NCBI GenBank assembly: GCA_964035545.1
Contig: OZ037765.1
Location: forward strand, 2,693,501-2,757,500
Source of the DNA: Bugula neritina
Lineage: Eukaryota > Bryozoa > Gymnolaemata > Cheilostomatida > Bugulidae
DNA: 64,000 bases
Reading direction: 5' to 3'
Position numbers and translations under genes: made by a program. Under the pieces are notes generated by a model. It saw nothing but the letters and a program-made list of their open reading frames with translations, made no database searches and was not told the DNA's origin. This document shows positions 1 through 15,464 of the stretch, in pieces. Position 1 is the stretch's first letter. Every line of letters starts with the position of its first letter.

Positions 1-1003
1 TGACACGTTTAATCACTAACTGGGTTAGCTGACCAACTCCATATACTGTATTCTGTAACTCACAAGTGCATGCTGAGCTTTTAGGAGTTGTCTACCTGAA
101 CATAAGCAATAGAAGCCTGGCCTCACTGTATTGTAGTTAAACTGATAGCATGAAGTTGCCCCCCCCCCAACTATGTATGCGGCTCATGTGGCCAAGGTAG
201 GGTCCTAGGCACAAGATAGTATGGTTGGATATGTAATCAATCATCCTCTTTCTTGCAACATTTGCTTGAATCAGTTTAGCTCGTGTTCCTTGAAATCCAG
301 ATGTAGAATACCAAGTCCTCATATCATGTGATTAGTGATATCACCTGTTCCTTATATTATATATGTACTAGTATATCTACTCAATACTCTAGTCAGCCCT
401 ATGTGCTACTAGTTCAGCTCTATCAGGGGAGATAACAACAGTATTTTGTGTTTATTGGGTTAGTTTTACTCAACCTGTCTTTCATAAAGTTTATTATCAT
501 CATTTGAGATCAGTGTTAGACATATTTATTCAATCCACACAATATAATTTGATTGGTTTTATTTGAATTAAAAGGGAGACAACTCTCATATCTTTCAACA
601 GGAAAATACTTTTAGAAACTTGATACAAATTTCCTCGATTCTCGACAAGTGTTGCTTGCTTGTTATATCAATGTAGCTATTTACTTTGTTCAATCACAAA
701 TTGCAAACAGTCATATAATAATTATTTTAAAAACTTGGAATGGTAAACATCAGTCTGCCTACTTCCACAGAACCAGTTTTAATTTCAGAAAAGAAGTTTT
801 TTTAAGAAATTTTTTTGTGAAAAAGCAAAATTTTCTAGCATTAATTGTATTAGATTTATTTTTTATAGCTCATCTATTAAAGCAAATGTATGCAAGTTTT
901 AGTACATTGAACAGTAGATGGTAATCTTCAACAACAAATAATCAACAGGGAGTTGTTTTCTATTTTGTAAACTGGATAATATTCCATCTTGTTATGTTTG
1001 AAG
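1..1003. other. Left flank, no exon recognised
   Basis: No coding exon with credible splice sites and an RS-rich or Cactin-like translation was found in this stretch. It sits directly upstream of the first recognised Cactin exon, whose acceptor implies an intron here, so it is probably intronic. The Arg/Ser-rich Cactin N-terminus must then lie to the left of the window. A short C run occurs near 159-168. Confidence 0.4.
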
Positions 1004-4000
1004 GAAAGGGAAGAGCAGGAAGAGACAGCGACAGTCACGTTCTCCTTCGGCAGACTACGATGAGAGGCGGACTATGGACGTGGAGATAATGAAGGAAGAG
1101 CACAGGTGTGTGTGTTTACTATACTTACACTTATATACAGGTGTGTGTTTACTATACTTACACTTATATACAGGTGTGTGTTTACTATACTTACACTTAT
1201 ATTATATACAGGTGTGTGTCTAATATACTTACACTTATATTATATACAGGTGTGTGTTTACTATACTTACACTTATATTATATACAGGTGTGTGTTTACT
1301 ATACTTACACTTATATTATATACAGGTGTGTGTTTACTATACTTACACTTATATTATATACAGGTGTGTGTTTACTATACTTACACTTATATACAGGTGT
1401 GTGTCTACTATACTTACACTTATATTATATACAGGTGTGTGTTTACTATACTTACACTTATATTATATACAGGTGTGTGTCTAATATACTTACACTTATA
1501 TTATATACAGGTGTGTGTTTACTATACTTACACTTATATTATATACAGGTGTGTGTTTACTATACTTACACTTATATACAGGTGTGTGTCTACTATACTT
1601 ACACTTATATTATATACAGGTGTGTGTTTACTATACTTACACTTATATTATATACAGGTGTGTGTCTAATATACTTACACCTATACTATACACAGGTGTG
1701 AAGTATGCTCAATAGTATACTGTAGTTCTGTCAACGTTGTAGGAGGCAAAAGGAAATGATGAAAGCATACGAAACTCCTGAGGAGAAACGAGCTCGCCGA
1801 TTGGCCAAAAAGGAGTTGAAAGAACGGAAGCGTAAATCTGAGATGGGTTGGGATAAAGAAACTTTAGTGAGTTTTTTAGTTCAGCGGAATTATAATTATT
1901 GAAACTGAAGCTATCAACATTAAATTGAATTTGTTTTGGAGTATTTGAAGTAGGAATATTTCTACATGAGTTCATTTGTGACAGTGTAGATGGTAAATAT
2001 GGTGTAGGTGTACACACTACACACACTTACAAGGTGCTCTGCCGTGTAATATATTCTATCGAAACAGCATGTTTTATAGTAAAACATATACATATTTCAT
2101 GTACGCTGAGTAAAACATTGCTTTCAGCAATACACCAATGAGGACAACCCGTTTGGAGATCACAACCTTACTGCAACGTTTGTATGGAAAGCTAAACTGA
2201 AGAGAGAGGGTAAATCCTTAGAGGATGCCGAAAAACACAGCAAAGCTACAATGGGGGAAAGCAGGGTGAGTTTTTCCTGGGATATACAGTGTAAAGCAGC
2301 AGAGTTTTAGTCTTTATTTTGATATTCTGACAAAATTTAAAACTTTTTGATGAGTGTTTCAGCATGAAAAGAATTGTTCACTTTTTTTGACATCACCTAA
2401 GAATTTCAACTCGACATGACTTAACTGCTCAATTTGTATTTTAGTTTTATACGTTGAGTTGTAATAAGTATCCACCACTATGCCACCAACCTTTGTTTAT
2501 TGCGTGAGTTAGTGTATCCTTTCTTATATGTCAGAATTAGGTTTTAAATCAGACTCTAGAGGTAAAGTATTGTATAAGTATTTTGTTTTAATTAAGATTG
2601 CCACTCCAATCATTGCCAGTCATATTAATACGCCATAACCACATGGTTGTGGGTTGGTACAGCAGTGTGTGGGGACAACTCCTTATACCCTCAGATCCTC
2701 TGGCTGGTACACCAAAGTCATTTCTCAGACTAGAAAATGTGTTCAAATTTTCTTCTTTATTTTAATTTTATAGAATTTAGGCCATAGTGCCAACATGGTT
2801 TGTGGGAAGTTCGTAGCCCACCTGAGTCTTAAGCATTGGGCTTTTACAGAATTTCCAACTATTAACAAGTTTGAAAGTTGTTTTCTCTAGATATTATTCA
2901 TATAAATATATATTCTAGAGAGAGCTGGAGAAGGTGAAGAGGAGACAGCATGAGCGGGAGATGGAGAGGGAAGCGAGAGAGAAAGAGAGAGAAATGGAAC
3001 AGAGAGAAAAGGAATCTGACTATTATTCTGCTTGGGAAAAACAAGAAGATACGGTGAGATACTTTTTATAGTAAAACTGTACTGTAATGTGTTGACAGGG
3101 AAGGATATAGAGAGGGTGTTTGATAAGGTATATGTGTATATGCTGGTGTCTGCCGAGGGGATACGGCAGGGATATATCAGTGCGTTTGTTAATGTATTAG
3201 AGAGGGTAAAGTATAGGGGTATATGTATATCTGATAGACTATTCTAGGGGTACATAGTGTAGATATATATGTATGTATATTAGTGTAATATAGGAGGGTA
3301 CAGTGAGGGTATATCTGTATATATATGTTAGTGTGTCTTTGTATGTGACTCCTGGTTTAGTTATTCTCTCGTTCTCTCTTGCCAGTTCCATCTGGACCAA
3401 GCAAAGGAGAGATCTCGCATCCGTATTGAGGATGGTAGAGCTAAGCCCATTGATCTCTTAGCCAAGTACATCAATGCAGAGGATGATGACATGTCTGTAG
3501 AAATGCATGAACCCTACACATATCTAGAGGTCAATAAACAACATCCACTCACACTACCGGAATGATAAAATATATATAAATCCATTTGTATAACTATATT
3601 GTTCCAATAGAGTTTCTTCATTGTTGTTTTGTTACAGACGATATTTTTTTAAATATTCAGTAAGCGTGAATAATTGTTTGCATTGTGTTTTATTCTTAAT
3701 ATCAAAACATTTAATGACTTGATAATTATAATTGCCTGTTATTTTTGCTAGTTGCCAGTTAATTAATAGTTCCTTTTGCTTGTTGCATATGTAAAATGAA
3801 AATTATGCTCTACATTTTAAAATTTTTAACCAATTACTTATACATATATAGTTGTTTAGAAAGCAATTAGTGTTTAGAACTCATTTGTAATATCTTTGAT
3901 CTCTTCTTTGCTTCCAGGGTCTCTCTGTGATAGACTTAGAAGATTTGTTAGAAGATATCAAGGTGTACTTAGAACTTGAGAAAGGGAAGAACCAGGACTA

Positions 4001-7000
4001 CTGGAGAGATATCACCACGGTTACGGAAGATCAGTTGTCACAGGCCAGACGTCTGCATCCCGGGTCGTCTGCTTATGGTTCGTATATTCCATAATGTTTT
4101 TATGACTGTGAAAAAATAACTCCTTGAATTTATTTAAATTTATTAAAGAGTTTTCTCCTCATTTGTGATGTATTATAGCCTGGTTTGCCTCCTTTTTACT
4201 TTGGTGTTTGCCTATTGCTGCTCTACAGAAGTGAGAGACAGAAGGGAAGGAATTCACACTGCTGTTAGCTCAGACGTTGAATCCATATTCAAAGGAAAGA
4301 CTCTGAAACAGCTCTCCTTACTGGAGGACCAGGTGAAGAAGAAATTGAAAGGTACAATTCGTTAATCATTACGCATAAGAATATTTTCCAAAACAATAAA
4401 TAAATTCGCAAATAATTTCAATATATCTTATAATATATTACTAGTAACTGTTCTGTGATCTTCTAAAATTGCTTATTTGTTTATTTGATTATGTTATTAG
4501 TTTCGTAATTCATAATGGGATTGCAAATGGTTTGAAAATGTAATTGAAGCTGCATTTTACAAAGATATAATCTTTATTTTTTCTAAACTTTTTTTATATA
4601 TATTGTTTTTAAGTTGTGTATAGCAGTAATTTACTTTGGTTTTTAAAGCTGATCTGCTCTGAATTGGTCAAACTTGTATAGTATGTTGGTATATGTACCA
4701 CCAGGTGGAGAGGGAGATGTTGAGGTTACATTTACCTCTACAGTGTGTTTGTATATCTACTACCAGGTGGAGAAGGAGATGTCGGCTACTGGGAGTCACT
4801 GTTGCAGCAGCTGAAGGCTCACATGGCATTCACCAGACTAAAAGAGCAGCACCAGTTTATTCTGAAGAAACGACTCGCCAAGCTGAGACAGGAGGTACAG
4901 ATCTTCTCTTTATTTCAGTAAATTCATTCTTTGAATGTCTTTCATTGTATAATTTTTGCCTCTTAAATACAGGCATTGAATATTCTTAGCTAAAAGACAT
5001 TTATTTTTTAAATATGAATTCACTTATAATATTTCAGAGCTAAAAGCATTTTTCTTTAATTTCATCTTTTTGAGCTGTTCAAACAACTGTTTCCTCATTA
5101 AAAAATTCTTTACTGATATTAGGCTATTTGTTGTGTCAACCAAAATCTCAGAAAAAGTTTCCTAATATATTCTTAAGTGTAGATCTTATAATTTCTATTG
5201 TGGCTTTTGCTGCATGTATTATGCATATTGGACTATAGTATTGTATAAGGGGTTACATTCACATGCATATCCTCTCCAGCTTGCTCTGGGGAAAGCCCTG
5301 CTCTACACAGGTTTATCTAAACGAGAGTACATTCCACTGTCCTAGTATTAACTACATTGTTTTACTAATTCTCTCAGCAAGCCTTAGAGTCCGTAGACTC
5401 TCCAAAGATTAAGGTTGAGGAGTCTCAGGAATTTAAGGAACCGCCCGCTCCGAGTGGTCCCTCTACTAGTCAACTGGCAGATAGTAAACCCTCAACTTCA
5501 GCAGAGTTGGCCGGGTAAGCGAGTTGTCATACCATCAGGTTTACAGGTTTTCCTAGTGCTTAGGGAAGTTGCCTTCTTTACTAGTAGTCTGTAGTATAGG
5601 TTTTGTTCTTCCCCAATTTGGGTATACAGTATACATAGTGAGTAGTATACAGTATACATAGTGAGTAGTATACAGTATATATAGTGAGTAGTATACAGTA
5701 TACATAGTGAGTAGTATACAGTATATATAGTAAGTAGTATACAGTATACATAGTGAGTAGTATATAGTATACATAGTGAGTAGTATACAGTATACATAGT
5801 GAGTAGTATACAGTATATATAGTAAGTAGTATACAGTATACATAGTGAGTAGTATATAGTATACATAGTGAGTAGTATACAGTATACATAGTGAGTAGAT
5901 ATACAGTATACATAGTGAGTAGTATACAGTATACATAGTGAGTAGTATACAGTATACATAGTGAGTAGTATATAGTATACATAGTAAGTAGTATACAGTA
6001 TACATAGTGAGTAGTATACAGTATACATAGTGAGTATATATACAGTATACATAGTGAATAGTATACAGTATACATAGTAAGTAGTATACAGTATATATAG
6101 TGAGTATATATAGTATACATAGTAAGTATAATATATACTGTATCACATACTCAGTGAGAAGGAAGAACCTTCACCCGAAGAGCCGGAAGATGGAGAAGCT
6201 GAAGACGTGGAAGATGAATATGACGAGGGAAGATGTTCACCTAAGCTCCTCACTCTTTCAGAGGTAGAGGAGGGGCTGTTGATTTATAACCCTGAAGAGG
6301 ACATGAAGCGTCTGGAGATGCAAAGGCTATCTCTACGGAATACAGGGAAGGTTCAGGTAGGCTAGCAACTAGTGACTGTCTAATGCCCTGTTCACGCTAC
6401 AGCTACAAGTGCACTACTGTTACTCCTATTACATTATGGTTATATGATTTTAGGCCTCAGTGTTTGACATGTCTAAATGCTTTAGTTGCTAATTTATTTC
6501 ATTAGCTGTTGCTGAGTGTTGATTGGATGAGTTTTTCCCTCTCGTTTCGCTTGCTACTAGCCATGATTATTTTTAACAGCTAACTTTTCTGTGTAGTGTG
6601 AGCAAGTCTTTACTCTACAATATTTTCCATTTTTCAGCAGAATCACTTTGTTTTCTTTTTTTTATAATTTTGGTATGTTTAATAGATCCATTAATTATAG
6701 TTTGTTGTGCTTTGAAAAGTTTCTACAATATTTCTATGTACCACACTCTACTGTATAGTACAGAACCAGCTCCTAGTACAGCATTGAATAGTTTATCTCA
6801 CTAAATACAGACTAAGAACTGAGACTAACAATACTCTGCTCTTGGGAGCTGTACACTTTCTTCAAGCTTAGCCTGGTTTCTACGTGTTGCAGACTGATGG
6901 GGACGGGGCGCTGGTGCAGAGAGCGAAGGAAGGGATGGCAGGAGACGAAGTTAGGTTCTCCGTCGAGTACAACTTGGAGCAGCAAAGTTTTGTGTGGAGT

Positions 7001-8410
7001 GACAAGTACAGACCGAGGAAGCCTAGGTTCTTCAACAGAGTTCACACTGTGAGTGACATTCTCCCCCGCCTCCTACCTCATCACTATGTGGTCCACAGTT
7101 TTGTGTAACTTTTGTGAAGTTTTCTCACTGAATTTCCCAATTGTTTCAGGGCTTTGAGTGGAATAAATACAACCAGACTCACTACGACATGGATAATCCT
7201 CCTCCGAAAATAGTCCAGGGGTACAAATTCAATGTGAGTGGTTTTCTCCCCTTCATTAATATTTTCATTCATAATATTCTAGCTAAGAATACATTTATAC
7301 TTTTTCTAAAAAATGTTCTATCTGTAGTATTCCTGTAATATAATGTATTGTAGTAACTGCAGATGGTAAAGTTATGAAAATTATATCCCACAGTATAAGT
7401 TGTTTTTATTAAGGCTCTAAAACCTTTCCTTGGTGCTCAACGGAAATTTAAATAGAAGCTTCCAAATTCTATAACATTATTTGTGGTTGAATTCCTGATT
7501 TAGCATAACTTGTAAGTTTTGAAATTTGGCCAATAACTACATGCGTTGAATTCTTGGTGTTTAAATAGTAATAGAGCAACGAAGTTGTTACTGAAACCCC
7601 TTCTAGATTTATTTGAGTTGAATAGATGTGTTTGTTAATTATATAACTGACTTGCAATGTTTTACAGATATTCTATCCGGATCTGATAGATAAAGCCAAC
7701 ACTCCGCAGTATTCAGTCATACCAATAGAAGATGACAAGGATTTCTCTGTCCTCAAGTTTGCAGCTGGTCCCCCCTATGAGGTACTTCTGTTACTCTATA
7801 CCAACTGTTCTGTTTCTCTGTTCTTTTAACATTATATAAGGGTAAAGGGTTGCTATGTGGTGGGTAAGGGGTTCACTATATGGTGGGTAAGGGGTTACTG
7901 TATGGTAGGTAAGGGGTTACTATATGGTAGGTAAGGGGTTACTATATGGTGGGTAAGGGTTACTATATGGTAGGTAAGGGGTTTGCTTCACAAGAGTAGT
8001 GGACTCAACTCCATAAGAGTTTTAATCTGATATATAGCAGAAGTTTTCTCAAGTCCTCATCACCAAGTTTTAAATTCTTCTCTGAATTTATATTTAATTT
8101 TTTTAGTATTGTATTAATACATAATAAAAGGTAAACATAAAATACATTGATGGTGGCTTTAAACTAAATCAAATTGAATATTTCGCATGCCACAGTTATG
8201 AGGCCTCAAGCCTTCTTTTGTAATATCTTACCATCTGTAGACGATGTAAATATATACTGTTTATACATAATCAACTTATTTCAGGACATTGCCTTCAAGA
8301 TAGTGAACAGAGAATGGGAGTACTCCTATAAACATGGCTTCAAATGTCAGTTCCAAAATGATATCTTCCAACTGTGGTTTCACTTTAGGAGATACAGATA
8401 CAGGAGATGA
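1004..8410 (+). CDS. cactin: Cactin, 3' fourteen exons (N-terminus off the window)
   Basis: Cactin is a nuclear spliceosome-associated protein first found as a partner of the IkB protein Cactus. Exons: 1004-1105, 1743-1866, 2128-2265, 2919-3053, 3386-3529, 3918-4077, 4229-4351, 4767-4894, 5378-5514, 6155-6356, 6893-7048, 7150-7233, 7668-7781, 8285-8410. Phases agree throughout and give about 623 aa plus TGA. Visible family blocks are ETPEEKRARRLAKKE, DNPFGDHNLTATFVW, a Glu/Arg-rich helix (exon 4), GRAKPIDLLAKYI, GYWESLLQQLKAHM, the EYDEGRCSPKLL block, and the C-terminal Cactus-binding domain (exons 11-14) with KYRPRKPRFFNRVHTGFEWN, PPPKIVQGYKFN, GPPYEDIAFKIVNREWEYS and the terminal FHFRRYRYRR. 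Human Cactin is near 758 aa, so roughly the first 130 residues are missing. The first exon seen starts in phase 2, so it is not the start exon. Identification is very secure; exact acceptors of exons 1 and 4 are less so. Confidence 0.96.
1106..1697 (+). repeat. Minisatellite filling Cactin intron 1
   Basis: About 16 tandem units of 31 or 37 bp, differing by an inserted TTATA. Each unit runs GGTGTGTGT, TTACTATACTTACACTTATA, then TACAG. The array starts at the donor itself (cacag|gtgtgtg) and occupies nearly the whole intron. Every unit boundary reads as a 3' splice site followed directly by a 5' splice site (TATACAG|GTGTGTG). Long open frames here are a by-product of the repeat. Confidence 0.95.
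4687..4766 (+). repeat. Duplicated 3' splice site before Cactin exon 8
   Basis: The real acceptor (taccag|gtggagaaggagatgt, exon from 4767) is preceded by a diverged copy at 4704/4705 (caccag|gtggagagggagatgt). Using the upstream site would add 62 nt, which shifts the frame. Confidence 0.6.
5622..6128 (+). repeat. Minisatellite in Cactin intron 9
   Basis: Around twenty copies of a roughly 23-bp unit, AGTATACAGTATACATAGTGA plus GT, with substitutions (atatag, gtaagt, gtatata). Units hold TACAG and GTGAGT or GTAAGT strings that mimic splice sites. The array lies between exon 9 (ends 5514) and exon 10 (starts 6155). Confidence 0.93.
7841..7985 (+). repeat. Short minisatellite in Cactin intron 13
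   Basis: About six copies of a 22-24 bp unit, GGTAAGGGGTTACTATATGG plus 2-4 bases, shortly after the exon 13 donor (7782). The units contain G|GTAAGG, a donor-like string. Confidence 0.85.
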
Positions 8411-8914
8411 GCAGTTTCACTTTGCCTTCCTTCATAGTTGTCTTTATGATTCGAAACAGAACACAATTTTTTAATACTGTTTCTTAGTACAGCAATAATA
8501 TGTTTGAACTTTTGTGAGTGTACGGAAAATTATTTTTATAGAATTATTTGTCTGTTTGTCTCACATAATCTAAACAAACATCATTTAAATTTTTTTTTGC
8601 AGACATTTTGGTTTTAATTAGTGACAAGGAAGAATTATTGTTGCACATTATTTTGTCAGTTCACCTTTAAGTCATAACAAACTTGCATTCTTAATATTCT
8701 TAAAGTATTTACCAAGTTTGGATCATCTGCACAAATTGGTATCGTCTTGAGAATATATGAGTTTGTATTTACTTGTACACAATACCTTCTTGTAAATAAT
8801 GCTTGGAATACTGTACTTTATTTCCCTTGTATCATGTTATATTTACTGCTATTACCTTACAATGAGAACATAGGTTAACATAGAGCAGGTCAACTATACT
8901 GTATAAAGTTTATT

Positions 8915-8920
8915 AATAAA
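8915..8920 (+). terminator. Polyadenylation signal of Cactin
   Basis: AATAAA lies about 505 nt after the Cactin stop codon at 8408-8410. A T-rich stretch (actgttttatttgg) follows, as expected downstream of a cleavage site. The UTR between them is AT-rich with no further exon seen. Copies of this UTR occur near 15.5-16.0 kb and 43.0-43.6 kb. Confidence 0.6.
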
Positions 8921-9342
8921 ACTGTTTTATTTGGTCATTTGCAAAGAGATGTTGATTACTTCCCTATTCATTTATTATAAGTGTTTGCTATACAATAAGT
9001 GAAGTCCGTCTAACGTACTGTTCAAAAAGTCATTATCCCTTAGCACTAATAGTTTACTCCAAAAACAAATTTTGTATTTTTTGTCAGAAAATCAAATCTG
9101 TTATGTAATTTGGTTAGTCAAGAAAGTAACCACTGATGGCAATAAGACAGAATATCAGTAACTCATGTAATTATTGCATAATAATTAGATAGTCAATAAA
9201 CTCTTCCACTTATAATGAAGCACTAGTTTATTCATGGTTTAAATGGAGCTGAAAACTGAATTATTTAGGATGCTAGCAACATAATTTGATTCAAAGTATC
9301 ACAGGAGCAATTATATCAGATGTCATTCCATAACATCTCTAA

Positions 9343-9672
9343 AGGCCTGGCCACACGGTCGTGAGAGAAAATTTGAGGGAATTCAAACGAAATCGTCTTC
9401 ATTGGGTGTACACAACGAAGACGATGGACGACAATCACAATCAATAATAAGCACCATTTGATTGGTCAATAGAATTTTAGCAACAGTGATTATTTCATAT
9501 CTATCACGTTTCTCTGTTTGGCAATTTTCTGTTTGCATCTCGTGCAAGACTCATTCACTGACTATTTATTATGTGTTTTGTCCTACGGTGTGTGGCTAGT
9601 CATAACGATAGGATAACTCACGAAAATCGTCACACAATTTTGTGTGATTCTCACGAGGGTAAGGCCAGGCCT
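9343..9672. mobile_element. MITE, PIF/Harbinger-like, copy in unit 1
   Basis: A 330-bp element with terminal inverted repeats: AGGCCTGGCC at the left and GGCCAGGCCT at the right, with further imperfect pairing inward (ccacacggtcgtgag against ctcacgagggtaagg). TAA lies on both sides (9340-9342 and 9673-9675). Unit 4 shows the empty site with a single TAA near 46961, which supports a 3-bp target duplication. No coding frame is present. An internal palindrome CACACAATTTTGTGTG lies at 9631-9646. Tc1/mariner (TA target) is the alternative. Confidence 0.8.
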
Positions 9673-10147
9673 TAACACTGGGTCTAGCAGCGAAGGACCC
9701 AAACCCATGGCTAAATGCACAGTCCAATTCAGTGTTCTTTTCAACATAAGTTGTATTTATTCCGTGTTTATAAATTATTCATTCACTTTTATTTGCCCTG
9801 TAAATCAGCTCTCCAACATAGCACTAAAAGTATAACTTCTCAATATATCAACTCTAACGGAGTTCATTCACGAGACACGGTTTTGTATCCTACAAATATC
9901 AGCACATTCTATATAAACATTTTGTTGAGGCTTATAAGAGAAAAATGGTTTTGCTGTTGGCAGTTATTTTATGTTGCTTTTTATTAGTTTATTTTTATTG
10001 CTACTTGAAACTTAAAAATGTTTCAATAAAATATTTTTGATATAAAAATATATAAACTTGTTATTTACGAGAAAATCAGCAACATAGTTGAAAAGGCTGT
10101 TAGTATTAAGTATTTCAGTATTAAGCATTAGATTAAGAAAACTTCAG

Positions 10148-13486
<3,339 letters not shown>

Positions 13487-13555
13487 TGTTTGGTGTAGAA
13501 AACAGCTTTTTCGTATAATTTTACCAGAATATTTGAGTTTTTGAATTTAGTTTCC

Positions 13556-13640
13556 GTCACGTTCTAGAACCAATGTGCATTCTTTAACTTCTCTAAGCCA
13601 CTGTGATAAAGTGATATATTTCAAGTGATGCTAACAACTA
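13556..13640 (-). promoter_or_regulatory. Conserved proximal region of collagen gene 1
   Basis: The palindrome GTTCTAGAAC, next to an inverted CCAAT-like ATTGG on the - strand, is kept upstream of all four collagen start codons (near 13564, 30121, 41695 and 52208). It resembles a heat-shock-type TTCnnGAA core. An AT-rich string (gaaatatatcac on the - strand, about 13615-13625) could act as a TATA element. It may instead lie in the 5' UTR; the transcription start is unknown. Confidence 0.35.
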
Positions 13641-14215
13641 AGGAAGCTTTTCAAATATCTATAATCATGTTAAGTGATCTTTATTGCTAAATTGTACATT
13701 TATAGCTTGTTTTATTTTTCTCCAACAACAACTGAATCAAGTAGATGGTCAAAATTAGATAATATATTGAACACACCAGCAATACAAACCCTTTATTCAG
13801 CTAATATATTACTGAATGAGTAAGTATAAAAAAGGAAAATGTAACATGATATAGCTAAATTGCTTTCTGAGTGCAATTACACAGAACTAAGACTTGCATG
13901 GTTGAAAAATTACCTCTCAACTTCCTTCTACATTTTAAAAAGTTTTAATATGTATAATTTGTGTACATTTATCAGCTAACCAGAGAAATAAAGTTAATTT
14001 TAAGTAAACTATTTGCTTCCCCACTATTGCTGTTGGCTTCTTTGTGTATTGTGGATGCAAAATAACATTTAAAAAAAGTAGCACATGCAGCCACACCTGT
14101 AATTAACCTCAGATGTATTATATTCTTTATTAAATCACTGCAGTTTACTTGTTATTGCATATCTATAACATGCCTTTAAAAGCTTTTACATCATTGTTCT
14201 GTACCTTGAAAACCT

Positions 14216-14345
14216 TTTTAACATCTTTATATAGAAGCTTTGTTCTCCACTAGGATTTGAATTCAAGACCTCTGGTTTGCAAGCTTGCTAACCGTTACAA
14301 TACAAGAGCTACTGGGTGATCTCAACACTGCACACCACAGGTGCA
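14216..14345 (-). mobile_element. tRNA-derived SINE fragment, unit 1
   Basis: On the - strand this reads as a tRNA-like head: an A-box-like TGTAACGGTTAGCAAGC and a B-box-like GGTCTTGAATTCAAATCC. The head does not fold as a functional tRNA. The same fragment sits at the equivalent place in units 2, 3 and 4, so it was inserted before the array expanded. Confidence 0.55.
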
Positions 14346-15464
14346 ACTTTCCAGTTTCACACTTTCAGAGACGGCTAGACCCTGACCGGTAAAGAAACTG
14401 AAGCTCCACCAATAAGTCTGACCTTGAAAAGAGTCTCAGGGTGACCCATAGGCACTGTTTGTCATTCTCAGAGTTATATAAATGTAGTGTGTTGGCATTT
14501 CTAATAACTACATATTTCTGCATGGTAACCGCTCTGTTACAAGAAACACACTCAGAGGTATGACAACTCCAAAATGTGTTTAGTATTAATGCAAGATATT
14601 GGCATTGTTGACTGCGCTCATACAGGTGACGCTGTCTCAAATCACTTAAAGGTTTAGATAATGCAGCTTTGTTTAGCAATAACTTTAGCTAGTTGGATGA
14701 GGTCAGTTTGGAGCACATATTCAGGACTTGCATGTTCATGAATTTCGTACACAGTACCCCCAACATTCCCCCTTCCACCCCCCTTACTTTGATCACAAGT
14801 AATACATAAGGTCTATACTAAATAGTAATATATTGAATTGGTCTATATACATTAAACATACATCAACAAATTTAAAAGCTGATATAGTACTGTTTGCTCT
14901 ACTCAGAGTAATATTCTTGTGAATTTACGCATTCACAAATTATTGGGTATTTAAAGTTAAAGCAACACTGCCAAGTTAAAGTAGAATACAAAGCGTTCAT
15001 TTAAGTCAAAAGATACACAAGTAAAACTTTACACAAATAATAAAAGCACACTACATAATTGCAGACAGTTTAACACAACCTATCTAAATCAAAGTACATC
15101 GGTAGCGTAGTAATGTACCCACTGTTAGGCCGAGTATATTAGAGACGCTACGCATTAAGATAACAGAATATTAGCAGGAGAGTTGTCCTTTCCATATAAA
15201 ATGGTAACACAATTCCTTACAGTCATATGTATATGGGGACACAATCCTTTACAATATAAAAAATGGAAGCATTAATATTGTAGCAAATTCAAGCGTTGAA
15301 AAATAAGAATACATAACTACTATTCTATTTCTAATTTAGAACACAAGCTTTTCTCAAATTCTCCATTACTGCACCTACCTCATAGATGTTTGTTAAACAC
15401 TCATTTGCTAAATTTAAAACCATCAGTGTCAACCCACACTTTAGACCACATGGCATAAACCCAA

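Noticed and set aside
1106-1697. CRISPR-like look of regularly spaced repeats
   Set aside because: There are no unique spacers and no cas genes, and it lies in an intron of an animal gene. It is a tandem minisatellite.
1106-1715. Several overlapping long open frames with repeated Tyr/Thr/Cys peptides
   Set aside because: All are translations of the intron 1 minisatellite in different frames, with no independent coding signal.
3032-3247. + strand frame in Cactin intron 4
   Set aside because: It begins in the end of exon 4 in another frame and runs into intronic GTATAT-rich sequence.
5498-6146. Long - strand frames of repeated MYTVYYSLCILYTTH type
   Set aside because: By-product of the 23-bp minisatellite in Cactin intron 9; all three frames are open because the unit lacks stops.
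14365-14679. - strand frame upstream of collagen gene 1 (similar at 30724-30963 and 52809-53048)
   Set aside because: The frames lie over or beside the SINE fragment, are not preserved in length or sequence among units, and show no domain.
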